From NCBI RefSeq assembly GCF_006094695.1, contig NZ_CP035103.1, positions 1,178,001 to 1,242,000 on the forward strand: a DNA stretch of 64,000 bases, read 5' to 3'. The DNA is from Kocuria rosea. Its GTDB lineage: Bacteria; Actinomycetota; Actinomycetes; Actinomycetales; Micrococcaceae. Position 1 is the stretch's first letter, and each line of letters begins with the position of its first letter. Under the pieces are notes generated by a model that did no database searches, had not been told where the DNA came from, and was given only the letters and a program-made list of their open reading frames with translations. A program made the position numbers and the translations under genes. Shown one piece after another: positions 17,162 through 25,982 of this stretch.

Positions 17162-18199
17162 TCAGCTGAGGGCGGCGCGGACCCGCGGCACCACCTCGGC
17201 GCCCAGCAGCGTGATCGACTCGAGCACCAGGTGGTGCGGGACGCCTCCCGCGTCCATCCGGAGCAGGAGGCGCTGGTGGCCGAGCGCGCGCTGCTGCGCC
17301 ACGATCTTGGCGACCACCTCGTCCACGTCCCCCACCACGAGGGTCCCGTCCGGGCCGCACTCCCGGTCGTACTCCTCCCGGGACCAGCGGGGATCCGCCG
17401 GCCCGACAGGCCCGTGGCTGCGGGCCCCCGCCGCGAAGTAGGGGTGGCTGAGCTCCCGGGCCTGCGCCGGGGTGCGCGCGACGAAGCCCGGCACGTTCAG
17501 GCCCACCGGGGTGCCGACGTCCCGGCCGGACGCCTCGAGGGCCCGCCGGTAGGCCGCGACGACGGGCACCGCCCCGGCGAAGGGACCGTGGGTGCGCAAC
17601 AGGGCGAGGGGCAGCCCGAGGGCGCCGGCGCGGGCCACGGAGGCCGGCGTGCCGGAGCTGCCCAGCCAGATCGGCAGGCACGGTTGCAGCGGGCGCGGCT
17701 CGAGCTCGAGCTCGACGCCGTCCCGGGCGAGCGGACCGGCGAAGGTCGGGGGACTGGTCTCCCGCAGCGTGAGGAGCCGGCGCAGCTTCTCCTCGAACAG
17801 GGCGTCGTGGTCCTGCTGCTCCAGCCCGAGGGCGCGCAGCACGCGCTGCGAGGCGCCGCGGCCCACGATCAGCTCGGCCCGGCCGCCGGAGATGTTGTCC
17901 AGCATGGCGATCTGCTCGTAGAGCCGCACCGGGTCCCCGGCCGTGAGCACGGAGACGGCCGTGGTGAGCCGCAGGAGGTGGGTGCGGCCGGCGATGGCGG
18001 AGAGCAGCACCACGGGGGAGGCCGCCACCACGTCCGTCCCGTGGTTCTCCCCGACGCCGATCACGGTGAGCCCGGCGCGCTCCGCGGCCTCGGCCTGCTC
18101 GATGATGTCCCGCAGGCGCTGGCGGCTGTCGGGCCGGGTGCCCGTCACGGGGTCCGGGACCACCTCGCCCAGCGAGAAGATGCCGATCTCGAAGTTCAT
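17162..18199 (-). CDS. LLM-class flavin-dependent oxidoreductase (bacterial luciferase-like)
   Basis: 345 residues, TIM-barrel FMN/F420 monooxygenase-type. Recognisable parts are the N-terminal strand FEIGIFSLGEV, GENHGTDVVAASPVVLLSAIAGRT, LYEQIAMLDNISGGRAELIVGRG and LPIWLGSSGTPASVARAGALGLPL. Length is typical. These are found across many actinobacterial genomes with undefined substrates; FMN or F420 cannot be settled here. It stands alone between the sortase gene (convergent) and thioredoxin (divergent). Confidence 0.88.
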   Translation of the reverse strand: MNFEIGIFSLGEVVPDPVTGTRPDSRQRLRDIIEQAEAAERAGLTVIGVGENHGTDVVAASPVVLLSAIAGRTHLLRLTTAVSVLTAGDPVRLYEQIAMLDNISGGRAELIVGRGASQRVLRALGLEQQDHDALFEEKLRRLLTLRETSPPTFAGPLARDGVELELEPRPLQPCLPIWLGSSGTPASVARAGALGLPLALLRTHGPFAGAVPVVAAYRRALEASGRDVGTPVGLNVPGFVARTPAQARELSHPYFAAGARSHGPVGPADPRWSREEYDRECGPDGTLVVGDVDEVVAKIVAQQRALGHQRLLLRMDAGGVPHHLVLESITLLGAEVVPRVRAALS

Positions 18200-18354
18200 G
18201 GCGCACCTCGGCGTGCACGGGGTCTGTCCCCGGACCGGCGTCCCGGTCCCGGAGCCCGCGCCGGAGGCCCGGCCCGGACGCCCAGTCTAGTGCGCGCCGG
18301 CGGTGCGGTCTTGAGCCGGCAGTGAAATCCTGTGCCCCCGGCCGGCTCTGCCTC

Positions 18355-18360
18355 TACGCT
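18355..18360 (+). promoter_or_regulatory. -10 element (TACGCT) 7 nt before the thioredoxin ATG
   Basis: TACGCT-N7-ATG. The spacing suggests a leaderless start, but the 7 bases are GGAGGGC, which would act as a ribosome site if transcription began further upstream. Confidence 0.4.
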
Positions 18361-18367
18361 GGAGGGC

Positions 18368-18745
18368 ATGGCTACTGTTGACATCACCCAGGACACCCTG
18401 GGCCAGACCATCGCCGAGAACGACATCGTCCTGCTCGACTGGTGGGCCGAGTGGTGCGGACCCTGCAAGCAGTTCGCACCGACCTACGAGGCCGCCTCGG
18501 AGAAGCACGAGGACATCGTCTTCGGGAAGGTCGACACCGAGGAGCAGCAGATGCTCGCCGCGTCGGCCCAGATCTCGTCGATCCCCACGCTCATGGCCTT
18601 CCGCGAGGGCATCCTGGTCTTCTCCCAGCCGGGCGCCCTGCCCGCCTCCGCCCTCGACCAGGTCATCGACGCCGTCAAGGGCCTCGACATGGAAGAGGTC
18701 CGCGCCGAGGTCGCCAAGCAGTCCCAGGACGCGCCCAACGCCTGA
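18368..18745 (+). CDS. Thioredoxin-family protein
   Basis: 125 residues. The redox motif WCGPC has Cys30 and Cys33, and the cis-Pro loop is SIPT at about residues 77-80. A C-terminal extension of about 20 residues (EVRAEVAKQSQDAPNA) goes beyond classic TrxA. It would reduce protein disulfides with thioredoxin reductase, which is not in the window. Single gene, own promoter, and a strong hairpin after the stop. Confidence 0.94.
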   Translation: MATVDITQDTLGQTIAENDIVLLDWWAEWCGPCKQFAPTYEAASEKHEDIVFGKVDTEEQQMLAASAQISSIPTLMAFREGILVFSQPGALPASALDQVIDAVKGLDMEEVRAEVAKQSQDAPNA

Positions 18746-18762
18746 CCCCTCCCGCACCACCG

Positions 18763-18799
18763 CGCCGGGCCCCGCCTCTCCGTGAGGCGGGGCCCGGCG
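18763..18799. terminator. 16-bp terminator hairpin after thioredoxin
   Basis: Arms 18763-18778 and 18784-18799 are exact complements with a 5-base loop. It lies 17 bases after the stop and in front of the convergent VIT-type gene. Confidence 0.82.
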
Positions 18800-18861
18800 T
18801 CGTCGTGCCCGGACCGCCCGGTGCCCCCCGGGCGCGGGGGCACCGGGGGTGCCGGGGCAGC

Positions 18862-19581
18862 TCAGACGAGGCCCGTGACGCCGAGCAGGGAGCCCACGGC
18901 GAACGTGGCGACGAGGGCGAGGGCGCCGCCGACGACGACGCGCAGGGCCGCGCGACCTGTCTGCGGCGTACCCCCGAGACGGGCCCCGAGCCAGCCGGTC
19001 AGGGCGAGCGCCGCGAGCACGGCGACGAACGTCACGGGGAGCCGCCACTCCTCCGGCGGCAGCAGGATCGCCAGGAGGGGCAGCAGGGCGCCGAGCAGGA
19101 AGGACAGCGCGGAGGCGACCGCCGCGTTCCAGGGGCTGACGATGTCCTCCGCGTCGATGTTGAGCTCGGCGTCGAGGTGCGCGGCCAGGGCGTCGTGCTC
19201 GGTCAGCTCCTCCGCGACCCGCCGTGCGGTGTCCTCGGAGAGTCCCTTGGCCTGGTAGATCTCGGCGAGCTCCTGCAGCTCCGCCTCGGGCATCTCGGCG
19301 AGCTCCCGCTCCTCCTTCTCGATCAGGGCCCGGTGCGAGTCCGACTGGCTGGAGACGGAGACGTACTCGCCCAGGGCCATGGACAGGGCCCCGCCCACGA
19401 GCGCGGCGGCGCCCGCGGTGAGGATCGCGCTCGAGCTGGCGGTGGCGCCCGCGACGCCGACGACCGTCGCGGCGACCGAGACGATGCCGTCGTTGGCGCC
19501 CAGCACCCCGGCCCGCAGCTTGTTCATCCGCTCGGTGTAGCCCACGCCGTGGGGCTCCTGGATCACGTGTTCGGTGGTCAT
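18862..19581 (-). CDS. VIT1/CCC1-family iron/manganese transporter
   Basis: 239 residues. The N-terminal motif YTERMNKLRAGVLGANDGIVSVAATVVGV is the family signature (first helix with Asp for metal), followed by GALSMALGEYVSVSSQ and a cytoplasmic EERELAEMPEAELQELAEIY segment that in the plant and yeast proteins holds the metal-binding domain. About five helices in total. Relatives move Fe2+ or Mn2+ out of the cytosol. Metal and direction are inferred. The ATG at 19581 is preceded by GGAG. Confidence 0.9.
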   Translation of the reverse strand: MTTEHVIQEPHGVGYTERMNKLRAGVLGANDGIVSVAATVVGVAGATASSSAILTAGAAALVGGALSMALGEYVSVSSQSDSHRALIEKEERELAEMPEAELQELAEIYQAKGLSEDTARRVAEELTEHDALAAHLDAELNIDAEDIVSPWNAAVASALSFLLGALLPLLAILLPPEEWRLPVTFVAVLAALALTGWLGARLGGTPQTGRAALRVVVGGALALVATFAVGSLLGVTGLV

Positions 19582-19664
19582 GGCTCCATTGAACGCCCGC
19601 CGGTGCGGCCGTGCCAGCAAGGACAGGATGTCCTCACCGGCACGCGCCGGAGGGCCACCGGCGC

Positions 19665-20654
19665 TCACCGGCGCCGGTGGTCCTCCGGGTGCAGCCGCGG
19701 AGCGAACGAGGGCTTGCGGAAGCCGGAGGCCCGCAGCAGGCGCACGACCCGCTGCCGGTCGCCCCGCCACGGCTCCAGCAGCTCCAGCATCCGGCGGTCG
19801 TCGCCGGGACGCCGGTCGAAGAACCAGCACACGGTGTCCGCGAGGTGGAAGTCGAAGACGCTGACCGAGTCCGGGTCCCCGTGCGTGCACTGGACGATCT
19901 CCGCGACCGTCCAGGGCCCCAGGCCGGGGATCGAGCGCAGCCCCCGGTGCAGCTCGGCGTCCAGCGGGGCCCGGCCCAGGCGCTCCAGGGCGGCGGCCCG
20001 TCCGGCCACGCGGCGGACGGTGGCGGCCCGGGCGCCGTCGACCCCCGCCCGGTGCCACTCCCACACGGGCACCCGGCACCACGCCTCGGCGGTCGGGGCG
20101 ATCCGCATTCCCTCCGGCGCCGGACCGGGGGCGGGCTCGCCGTGGCGCCGGACGAGCTGCCGGTGGGCCGCCACGGCCTCGCGGACGGTGACTCGCTGCT
20201 CGAGCACCGAGAGCACGGCGCGGTCCAGCACCCGGCCGGTCGAGGGCAGCCGCAGCCCCGGGTGGTGGTGCCGGGCGACGCGCAGCCGGTGGGGGAGCGC
20301 GCCGAAGGCGTCCGAGGCCTCGAACCGCTCCCACGCGTCCTCCGCGCCCGCCCAGCGCGGGGCCTCCAGCAGGAACTGCTCGGCGCCCGGTCCCCACGCG
20401 CGCACGCGCACGGGCCGCTGCAGGGGCCGGCCGGCGCCGGTGCGGGAGAACAGCGCCGTGACCGGGCCCGCCGGCGTCCGGGCGGTGACCCACACGGCGT
20501 CGGGCGCCGCGACCCGGACCAGGGGATCGGCGCTGCCGCGGCCCAGCACGCCGAGCGTCTGGCCCAGGTGCAGCGCGCCCTCGGGGTCCCACACGAGCTC
20601 GGCGTCCGGGGCCACCGGGAGCCGGCGGGCGGGCGGGGGAGCGGTGACGGCCAT
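19665..20654 (-). CDS. AlkA-like DNA-3-methyladenine glycosylase (HhH-GPD)
   Basis: 329 residues. The helix-hairpin-helix motif is IPGLGPWTVAEIV, followed by the catalytic Asp region DSVSVFDFHLADTV. The N-terminal half is divergent and lacks the Ada-type Cys residues. The protein would remove alkylated bases in base-excision repair. A gap of 56 bases separates its start from the divergent DUF2079 gene; a ten-C run lies in that gap. Confidence 0.85.
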   Translation of the reverse strand: MAVTAPPPARRLPVAPDAELVWDPEGALHLGQTLGVLGRGSADPLVRVAAPDAVWVTARTPAGPVTALFSRTGAGRPLQRPVRVRAWGPGAEQFLLEAPRWAGAEDAWERFEASDAFGALPHRLRVARHHHPGLRLPSTGRVLDRAVLSVLEQRVTVREAVAAHRQLVRRHGEPAPGPAPEGMRIAPTAEAWCRVPVWEWHRAGVDGARAATVRRVAGRAAALERLGRAPLDAELHRGLRSIPGLGPWTVAEIVQCTHGDPDSVSVFDFHLADTVCWFFDRRPGDDRRMLELLEPWRGDRQRVVRLLRASGFRKPSFAPRLHPEDHRRR

Positions 20655-20710
20655 GAGACCATGATGGCAGTCCTGTCCGACGGCGCCCCCCCCCCGCCAC
20701 CGAGGAGGCC

Positions 20711-22153
20711 ATGCCCGCCACCGCGCTCCGCCGCGCCGCCCCGCCGGCCCGTCCCGCGCCGCTGACCGGGCGGGCGCGGCTGGTGCCGCTGGGCGTGGGG
20801 CTCCTCGTGCTCGTCCTGTACGTGTGGTGGTCCCTGCTCCAGTGGCACCGCTGGGAGGTCCCGTCCTGGGACCTGGGGATCTTCACCCAGCTCGCCAAGT
20901 CCTACGCCGCCGGGGACGGCCCGGTCGTGCACATCAAGGGCCACGGCGCGAACCTGCTGGGCGACCACTTCCACCCGATCCTGGTGCTGCTGGGGCCGGT
21001 CTACGCGCTGTTCCCGTCCGCGCTGACCCTCCTCGTGGTCCAGGACGTCCTCGTGGCCGTCTCCGCGGGGGCACTGACGGGCTTCGCGGTCCGGGCGCTG
21101 GGCCCGGGCCCGGGCGCGGCCCTGGGGCTCGCCTACGGGATCAGCTTCGGGCTGCAGGCCGCCGTCGCGGTGCAGTTCCACGAGGTGGCCTTCGCCCTGC
21201 CGCTGCTGGTCCTCGCCCTCGGCTGCCTGGTGGAGCGGCGGTGGACTGCGGCCGCGCTGTGGGCCGCCCCCGTCGCGTTCGTCAAGGAGGACCTGGGCGT
21301 CACGGTCGCGGTGCTCGGCCTGGTGCTCGCCTGGCGGGCGCACCGCGAGGCGGACGGGGACCGGCGCCCGGTGGCGCTCGGGCTCGCCCTCGCCGCGTGG
21401 GGCGCGGCCTGGTCGGCGCTCGCGGTGACCGTGGTGCTGCCCGCCCTGAGCCCGGACGGCCGGTTCGCGTACGCGGACCGGCTGGACCTCGCGGCGGTGG
21501 CGGCCGACCCCGCCGGGGCCCTGGTCTCCCTGGTGCTGCCGGGCCAGAAGGCGCTCACCTGGTTGGCCGTGCTGGCGGTGGGCGTGGTGGTCGCCGTGCG
21601 CTCGCCGCTGGCGCTCGTGGCGCTGCCCACGCTGCTCTGGCGGATGCTCTCGCCGAACCACGGCTACTGGGGCACGGGCTGGCACTACAGCGCCGTCCTC
21701 ATGCCCATTGTCTTCGTCGCCCTGCTCGACGCCGTGCTGCGGCTGCGCGGCGGACGCCTCCGGCGGCTCGCCCGGGCCGCGCCGGCACTGGCGCTCGTCG
21801 TCGCGCTCCTGCTGGTCCCGGGGCGCCCGCTGGCCGACCTCGTGGACCCCGCCGCCTACCGTCCGGACCCCCGGGCGGGCGCCAAGGCCGCGGTCGTCGC
21901 GGCCGTCCCCGAGGGGGCGAGCGTGGCCACGGACCTGACCCTCCTGCACCACCTCGTGCCCGGCGCGCAGGTGCACTGGCTGGGGTCGGAGGGCGATCCC
22001 GCCCCCGACTACGTGGTGGTCGACCGGCTCGGGGCCGCGTGGGGCGGGAACCCGCCGGGGGACGTGGCCGGCTGGGCCCGGCAGCGCTACGGCGCCGGCT
22101 ACACCGAGGTGCGTGACGAGAAGCACCTCGTGCTGGTGCGCCGCCGGGGCTGA
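20711..22153 (+). CDS. DUF2079 polytopic membrane protein
   Basis: 480 residues with a long first helix (about 24-44), then SWDLGIFTQLAKSYAAGDGP and GANLLGDHFHPILVLLGPVYALFP. These are the typical DUF2079 signature, with an Asp resembling the periplasmic acidic residue of GT-C glycosyltransferases. Further helices run to about residue 385, followed by a soluble C-terminal domain. The GT-C relation is an inference; no reaction is established for the family. RBS GGAGG precedes the ATG by 4 bases. Confidence 0.82.
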   Translation: MPATALRRAAPPARPAPLTGRARLVPLGVGLLVLVLYVWWSLLQWHRWEVPSWDLGIFTQLAKSYAAGDGPVVHIKGHGANLLGDHFHPILVLLGPVYALFPSALTLLVVQDVLVAVSAGALTGFAVRALGPGPGAALGLAYGISFGLQAAVAVQFHEVAFALPLLVLALGCLVERRWTAAALWAAPVAFVKEDLGVTVAVLGLVLAWRAHREADGDRRPVALGLALAAWGAAWSALAVTVVLPALSPDGRFAYADRLDLAAVAADPAGALVSLVLPGQKALTWLAVLAVGVVVAVRSPLALVALPTLLWRMLSPNHGYWGTGWHYSAVLMPIVFVALLDAVLRLRGGRLRRLARAAPALALVVALLLVPGRPLADLVDPAAYRPDPRAGAKAAVVAAVPEGASVATDLTLLHHLVPGAQVHWLGSEGDPAPDYVVVDRLGAAWGGNPPGDVAGWARQRYGAGYTEVRDEKHLVLVRRRG

Positions 22154-22177
22154 CCGCGCCGTCGCGTGCGCTAGACT
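22150..22177 (+). promoter_or_regulatory. Promoter of the DEAD-box helicase gene
   Basis: CTGACC, 16 bases, then TAGACT (22172-22177). It overlaps the stop codon of the DUF2079 gene and leaves a 5' untranslated leader of about 210 bases, a common feature of cold-inducible csdA/deaD mRNAs. Confidence 0.5.
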
Positions 22178-22394
22178 GGACGGACCGAATCCGGTCACTC
22201 CCTCACTTTCTCGTGCAACGCGATGCCGTCCGCGCATCGTGTTCGGCCGCGGCCCGTGCCGCGCCGAGTCCGACGCTCCCGCCCCGTGCGGGGCTCCAAG
22301 TGGTTGGCAGGGACGTCCGGACACCACGACCGTGGCCGACGCCCCTGGGCATGCTCCCGGGCCGCCACCCGCACAGATAACGAGGCACTTCTCC

Positions 22395-24272
22395 ATGACC
22401 GTCGACACCCCCAGCACCCCCGGCACCGCCGAGGAGCACACCATCACCTTCGCCGAGCTCGGCATCGACTCCCGGGTGCTCGCCACCCTGGACGAGGTCG
22501 GCTACGAGAACCCCACGCCCATCCAGGCCGCCACCATCCCGGTGCTGCTGCAGGGCAAGGACGTGGTGGGCCTGGCCCAGACCGGCACCGGCAAGACCGC
22601 GGCCTTCGCCGTGCCCGCGCTGTCCCGGCTCGCCGAGCTCTCCGACGTCAACGGCGTCTCCCGCGACACCCAGGTCCTGGTGCTCGCCCCGACCCGCGAG
22701 CTCGCCCTCCAGGTCGGCGAGGCGTTCTCCTCCTACGCCACCCACCTCGAGGACTTCACCGTCCTGCCGGTCTACGGCGGCTCCCCCTACGGTCCGCAGC
22801 TGGCCGGGCTGCGCCGCGGCGCCCAGGTGGTCGTCGGCACGCCCGGTCGCGTGATCGACCACCTCAAGAAGGGGTCCCTGGACCTGTCCCACCTGCAGTA
22901 CGTGGTCCTCGACGAGGCCGACGAGATGCTGCGCATGGGCTTCGCCGAGGACGTCGAGCAGATCCTCTCGCAGACGCCCGTCGAGAAGCAGGTCGCCCTG
23001 TTCTCCGCGACCATGCCCCCCGCGATCCGCAAGATCGCCAAGCAGTACCTGCGGGACCCGCAGGAGATCGCCGTCAAGGGCAAGACCACCACGGGCACCA
23101 ACACCCGCCAGCGGTACCTGCAGGTCATGGGCTCCCACAAGATGGAGGCCATGACCCGCATCCTCGAGGTCGGGGACTACGACGGCGTCATCGTCTTCGT
23201 GCGCACCAAGGCCGCCACCGAGGAGGTCGCCGACCGGCTCAAGGCCCGCGGCTACGCGGCCGCCGCGATCAACGGCGACATCCCGCAGAACATGCGCGAG
23301 CGCACGGTCGAGGCCCTGCGTGAGGGCAAGATCGACGTCCTCGTGGCCACGGACGTCGCGGCCCGCGGGCTCGACGTCGAGCGCATCTCGCTCGTGGTCA
23401 ACTACGACATCCCGCACGACACCGAGTCCTACGTGCACCGGATCGGGCGCACCGGCCGCGCCGGGCGCTCCGGCGAGGCGATCCTGTTCATGACCCCGCG
23501 GGAGAAGTACCTGCTGCGCGCGATCGAGAAGGCCACCCGCCAGCCGGTGGAGCTCATGCGCATGCCCTCCACGGAGGACGTGAACCAGACCCGCAAGGAC
23601 AAGTTCGCCCAGCAGATCACGGACACCATGGAGTCCGAGGACCTCGGCCAGTTCCGCGAGCTCGTCGAGCAGTACCAGGCGGAGCACGACGTCGACGCCG
23701 TGGAGATCGCCGCCGCGATCGCCGTGATGGCCCAGGACGGGCGGCCCTTCTTCGTGGAGGAGCTGCCCGAGCCGGTGCAGCGCACCCGCGACCGGGACCG
23801 TCCGGGGCGGGACGGCGACGACCGTCCGCGCCGCGAGCCGCGCACCGAGAAGGGCATGGCCACCTACCGGATGTCCGTCGGCCACCGGCACCGCGTCTCG
23901 CCGGGCTCCGTGGTGGGGGCCCTCACCAACGAGGGAGGGCTGAGCGGCGAGCAGATCGGGGCGATCGACATCCGCTCGACCCACACCCTCGTGGGCCTGC
24001 CCGAGAACCTGCCCGCCTCCACCCTGGACCGGCTCTCCCGCACGCGCATCAACGGTGAGCTCATCCAGCTCGAGGCCGACCGCGGTCCGGGTGCCGGCGG
24101 CCGGACCCGGCCCCGCAGCACCTCGTCCTCCTACCAGGACCGCCCCCGCCGCGGCGGCGGCGCCCGGGGCGACGACTCCCGCGGCGGCTACCAGGGCAAG
24201 CGCTCCGGGTACTCCGCGGGCGACCGGGACGGCGAGAAGCCGTTCCGCAAGCCGCGCAGCAAGAAGTACTGA
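22395..24272 (+). CDS. DEAD-box ATP-dependent RNA helicase (DeaD/CsdA type)
   Basis: 625 residues. Q motif (FAELGIDSRVLATLDEVGYENPTPIQ region, about 18-43), Walker A AQTGTGKT (61-68), DEAD at 173-176, SAT near 208, and HRIGRTGRAGR for motif VI. After the helicase core, about residues 490-570 form a DbpA-type RNA-binding domain (YRMSVGHRHRVSPGSVVGAL). The tail is Arg/Gly/Ser-rich and ends KPRSKKY. It unwinds RNA in ribosome assembly and mRNA decay, and is often cold-induced. The long leader (22178-22394) agrees with post-transcriptional control. The ATG at 22395 was chosen because upstream in-frame codons are low-complexity leader. Confidence 0.94.
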   Translation: MTVDTPSTPGTAEEHTITFAELGIDSRVLATLDEVGYENPTPIQAATIPVLLQGKDVVGLAQTGTGKTAAFAVPALSRLAELSDVNGVSRDTQVLVLAPTRELALQVGEAFSSYATHLEDFTVLPVYGGSPYGPQLAGLRRGAQVVVGTPGRVIDHLKKGSLDLSHLQYVVLDEADEMLRMGFAEDVEQILSQTPVEKQVALFSATMPPAIRKIAKQYLRDPQEIAVKGKTTTGTNTRQRYLQVMGSHKMEAMTRILEVGDYDGVIVFVRTKAATEEVADRLKARGYAAAAINGDIPQNMRERTVEALREGKIDVLVATDVAARGLDVERISLVVNYDIPHDTESYVHRIGRTGRAGRSGEAILFMTPREKYLLRAIEKATRQPVELMRMPSTEDVNQTRKDKFAQQITDTMESEDLGQFRELVEQYQAEHDVDAVEIAAAIAVMAQDGRPFFVEELPEPVQRTRDRDRPGRDGDDRPRREPRTEKGMATYRMSVGHRHRVSPGSVVGALTNEGGLSGEQIGAIDIRSTHTLVGLPENLPASTLDRLSRTRINGELIQLEADRGPGAGGRTRPRSTSSSYQDRPRRGGGARGDDSRGGYQGKRSGYSAGDRDGEKPFRKPRSKKY

Positions 24273-24298
24273 GCCCGGGGGCAGGACCCCGGACCGGG

Positions 24299-24330
24299 AG
24301 GAGGGACGGGCCGCACGGCCCGTCCCTCCT
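24299..24330 (+). terminator. Terminator after the DEAD-box helicase gene
   Basis: 14-bp perfect stem (24299-24312 with 24317-24330), loop GCAC, then TTC. Confidence 0.82.
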
Positions 24331-24355
24331 TCATCTGCCTCTCACGTGCCGTCGA

Positions 24356-24361
24356 TAGGCT
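24356..24361 (+). promoter_or_regulatory. -10 element (TAGGCT) 7 nt before the histidine kinase ATG
   Basis: TAGGCT-N7-ATG, the arrangement expected of a leaderless transcript. No ribosome-binding sequence is present between it and the ATG apart from a G-run. Confidence 0.55.
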
Positions 24362-24368
24362 GGGGCGC

Positions 24369-25973
24369 ATGTCGGGCGCGCGGTGGGAGAGGGTGCGGAC
24401 GGAGCTGCGGTCCGTGCGCAGCCGGGTGCTCGCCACGACCATCGCCTTCCTGGCGGTCGCCCTCCTCGCCGTGGGCGGGATCACCCACTACCTGCGCCTG
24501 GTGGACCTCGACGAGTCCGTGCGCCAGGACATCGTCCAGGAGGCGGGGGAGCTGCAGCGGCTCGCGCAGCGCGGACCGCTCGGCCCGGACGCCTCTCTCT
24601 CGGAGGACCTGGACGCCACGGCCGAGGAGCCGTTCACGGACCTGCCGCAGCTCTTCTACACCTTCATGACCACCACGGTGCCCGGGGAGCACGAGAGCAT
24701 CCTCGCGCTCGTCGGCGGCGAGCCGGCGTTCGAGCACGCCGACCGGTCACGGTTCCAGCTCGACGCCCCCGCCACGCTCGCCGCGGCCGTGGAGCGGGCC
24801 CGGCCCGGGCAGACCGTCGTCTTCGACCTCGAGCAGGACGGCCGGACGCTCCGTCTCGGCGTCATCTCGGTGGTCCTGGACGAGGACCCGCGCCAGGGCT
24901 ACCTCGTGGTCGGCTTCGACATGAGCGCCCAGCGCCGGATCGTGCTGGACTCGCTGTGGCGCTACCTCGGCATCGCCGCCCTCACGACGGTGGTGGCGGG
25001 GCTGGTGGCCTACGTCCTGGTGGGCCGGGTCACCGCACCGATCACCCGCCTGCGCCGGGCCACGGAGCAGATCAGCCCGGACGACCTGGGGCGACGCGTT
25101 CCCGTCACGCAGGACGACTCGGACGTGGGCCAGCTCGCCGTGAACTTCAACGGCATGCTCAGCCGGATCGAGGCGGCCTTCGTCCAGCAGCGCCAGTTCC
25201 TCGACGACGCCGCGCACGAGCTGCGCACCCCCCTGACCATCCTGCACGGCAACCTCGAGCTGATGGACGAGCACGACCCCGCCGACGTCGCGGAGACCCG
25301 GGCGATGCTCCTCGACGAGATCGAGCGGATGAACCGCCTCGTGGAGGACCTGCTGCTGCTCGCCAAGGCCCAGCGTGCCGACTTCATCCGCCCCGGCCCC
25401 GTGGACGTCCCGGCCTGGCTGGACGACACGATGGACCGGCTGCGCGCGCTGGGGGACCGGCGCTGGGAGCTCGAGGCGCGGGCCGAAGGGCAGGTCGTGG
25501 CCGACGCGCAGCGGCTCACCCAGGCGGTCGTGCAGCTCGCCGCCAACGCGGTGAAGTTCTCCGCCCCCGGGGACCTCGTGGCCCTCGGCGCCGCCTGGGC
25601 CACCGGGCCCGCCGCGCCCGGCGAGGACGCCCCCGCGCGCAGCCTCGAGGTGTGGGTCCGGGACACCGGCGTGGGCGTGGCCCCGGAGGACCAGCAGCGG
25701 ATCTTCGAGCGCTTCGGCCGGGCCGAGACCGGGCGCACCGTGGAGGGCTCCGGGCTCGGCCTCGCGATCGTGGCCGCCATCGCCCACGGGCACGGCGGGA
25801 CCGTGGGGCTGCGGTCGAGCCCCGGCCGCGGCGCCACGTTCACGCTCCGGCTGCCGGAGTCCCCGCCCGCCGCGGCCCCGGTCCCCCCGGCCGGTGCCGC
25901 CGGGTCCGGTGCAGCGGTGCCTCCCGCCCCCGTGCCCGGTCCCGACCTCAGCCCCGCACCCTCCAGGAAGTAG
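24369..25973 (+). CDS. Sensor histidine kinase
   Basis: 534 residues. TM1 about 19-41, an extracytoplasmic sensor loop of about 155 residues, TM2 about 198-218, HAMP (VTAPITRLRRATEQI) about 220-272. HisKA has the phospho-acceptor His283 in DDAAHELRTPLTIL. The ATPase domain shows N (QLAANAVKF), G1 (DTGVGV) and G2 (GLGLAI) boxes. The C-terminal 40 residues are Pro/Ala-rich. The ligand cannot be inferred from the sensor loop. Its partner regulator starts 9 bases after the stop. A leaderless-type promoter precedes the gene. Confidence 0.94.
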   Translation: MSGARWERVRTELRSVRSRVLATTIAFLAVALLAVGGITHYLRLVDLDESVRQDIVQEAGELQRLAQRGPLGPDASLSEDLDATAEEPFTDLPQLFYTFMTTTVPGEHESILALVGGEPAFEHADRSRFQLDAPATLAAAVERARPGQTVVFDLEQDGRTLRLGVISVVLDEDPRQGYLVVGFDMSAQRRIVLDSLWRYLGIAALTTVVAGLVAYVLVGRVTAPITRLRRATEQISPDDLGRRVPVTQDDSDVGQLAVNFNGMLSRIEAAFVQQRQFLDDAAHELRTPLTILHGNLELMDEHDPADVAETRAMLLDEIERMNRLVEDLLLLAKAQRADFIRPGPVDVPAWLDDTMDRLRALGDRRWELEARAEGQVVADAQRLTQAVVQLAANAVKFSAPGDLVALGAAWATGPAAPGEDAPARSLEVWVRDTGVGVAPEDQQRIFERFGRAETGRTVEGSGLGLAIVAAIAHGHGGTVGLRSSPGRGATFTLRLPESPPAAAPVPPAGAAGSGAAVPPAPVPGPDLSPAPSRK

Positions 25974-25982
25974 AGGCACCCC

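Noticed and set aside
19634..22486. 950-codon minus-strand frame
   Set aside because: Part of it reads through the alkA-like gene in the wrong frame and through DUF2079; no start context.
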